In this document: piece by piece, positions 63,401 to 64,000 of the stretch | Numbering within the stretch: position 1 is the first letter of the stretch | How the letters are laid out: each line of letters opens with the position of its first letter | Assembly: GCA_036583965.1 (NCBI GenBank) | Contig: JAZBQD010000014.1 | Coordinates: 63,766,395 to 63,830,394 of the forward strand | Origin: Prunella strophiata | Lineage: Eukaryota; Chordata; Aves; Passeriformes; Prunellidae | Reading direction: 5' to 3' | DNA length: 64,000 bases | The notes under the pieces: model-generated | What the model saw: the letters and a program-made list of their open reading frames with translations, nothing else | The model's database searches: none | Told to the model about the DNA's origin: nothing | Made by a program: the position numbers and the translations under genes

Positions 63401-64000
63401 AGAAGACAAGAAGATAATGCAATATTTCTAGTTGGTATTTTACAGTCAAGTACCTTAAGATAATGAGATTTTTTTCTTAGTATTGATGGAATTATTTTGA
63501 TGCAGCTTGAACTCAGGACTAGAGAATCATCTCTTCATATTTAATATGCTGATATAGAAAGAGCTTCAGAGTCTTAACATCAATAGTTTCAGCTGCAAAA
63601 GGAATATAGCAAAAAACAACTGATGCAAAAGTAAAACTATCAGTGTATTCTACACTGATGGAACAGTGTCCAAAAAATTTAACAAAATAAACACAATTTC
63701 AAAAAAATGTAATAAAATAAACCAGGATGGTACAGAGAGAGATAATGAAATTACATACCAAACAGAATCACAATGTACAAATTCTGTTTTTTGTAGTTCT
63801 AAGTAAATAATCAGGAATGTCTTTTGGAGAAACAGACTTTACATGAAATAAATTATGAGCAGGCTCAATATGAAACAGAATATTTTCCCTGTGCTCCAAA
63901 TTTTATTATGAATCTATTCATAAACCTTTTTTTTATAGTCATTCTCAAGAGTTTGAATGGATCTTGGTAGTTTTCAGGGGCTTGTGTATAATAAGAATTT
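60414..64000. other. AT-rich unique non-coding DNA, right end
   Basis: A short segment near 61558-61719 is open on + for 54 codons and is reported as an observation. The rest, including the 62336-62569 and 61290-61508 ORFs, has no recognisable content. A phrase agagaatcatagatctgagt near 62803 faintly recalls CR1 terminal repeats but nothing follows it that fits. Confidence 0.6.

Noticed and set aside
1..64000. Prokaryotic-type systems, CRISPR arrays, operons
   Set aside because: No regularly spaced repeats, no dense coding, no ribosome-binding-site pattern. Composition and repeats are those of a bird nuclear genome.

Overview
The window looks like AT-rich, repeat-poor nuclear DNA from a bird, probably a songbird. 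Two truncated CR1 retrotransposon 3' ends are visible (20006-20162 on + and 42248-42481 on -). One block at about 4640-5081 reads like a passerine endogenous-retrovirus LTR. There is no bacterial or phage gene organisation, no operon, no rRNA or tRNA gene and no CRISPR array. The longest uninterrupted ORFs are 60-127 codons, and I recognise no protein family in any of them. I read the window as intronic or intergenic DNA of a large vertebrate locus.

No gene can be named. Both strands were read by eye for short exons with a 3' splice site, an open phase and a 5' splice site. The two best candidates are on the - strand: 60351-60413 (63 nt, phase 0-0) and 34559-34661 (103 nt, possibly extended to 34682). 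Both have a perfect CAG|GTAAGA donor. If both are real, the window lies inside one gene transcribed right to left with large introns. Weaker - strand candidates are 31080-31120, 23434-23505, a 12-nt microexon at 38760-38771 and a start-codon exon at 10773-10823. On the + strand there is a 111-nt exon-like unit at 57786-57896 and two small phase-compatible units at the left end (153-180 and 980-1030). All are predictions without homology support. Some, perhaps most, will be chance.

Layout: 1-4.4 kb is unique AT-rich DNA with a 27-bp minisatellite; 4.6-5.1 kb is the LTR-like block; 5-16 kb is unique DNA with poly-T tracts and an AT-rich stretch near 14.7 kb. Around 16.8-17.2 kb and 24.5-25.8 kb the sequence has the look of conserved non-coding (enhancer-type) DNA. 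A remnant of an old sauropsid interspersed repeat lies at 17813-17872. A 23-bp-stem hairpin lies at 21918-21967. The 36.2-37.0 kb interval holds two strong G-quadruplex motifs on opposite strands and a short telomere-like stretch. Between 50.5 and 55.7 kb there are three A-rich (AAAAC/AAAC)-type low-complexity tracts. The rest is unique DNA in which I see nothing definite.
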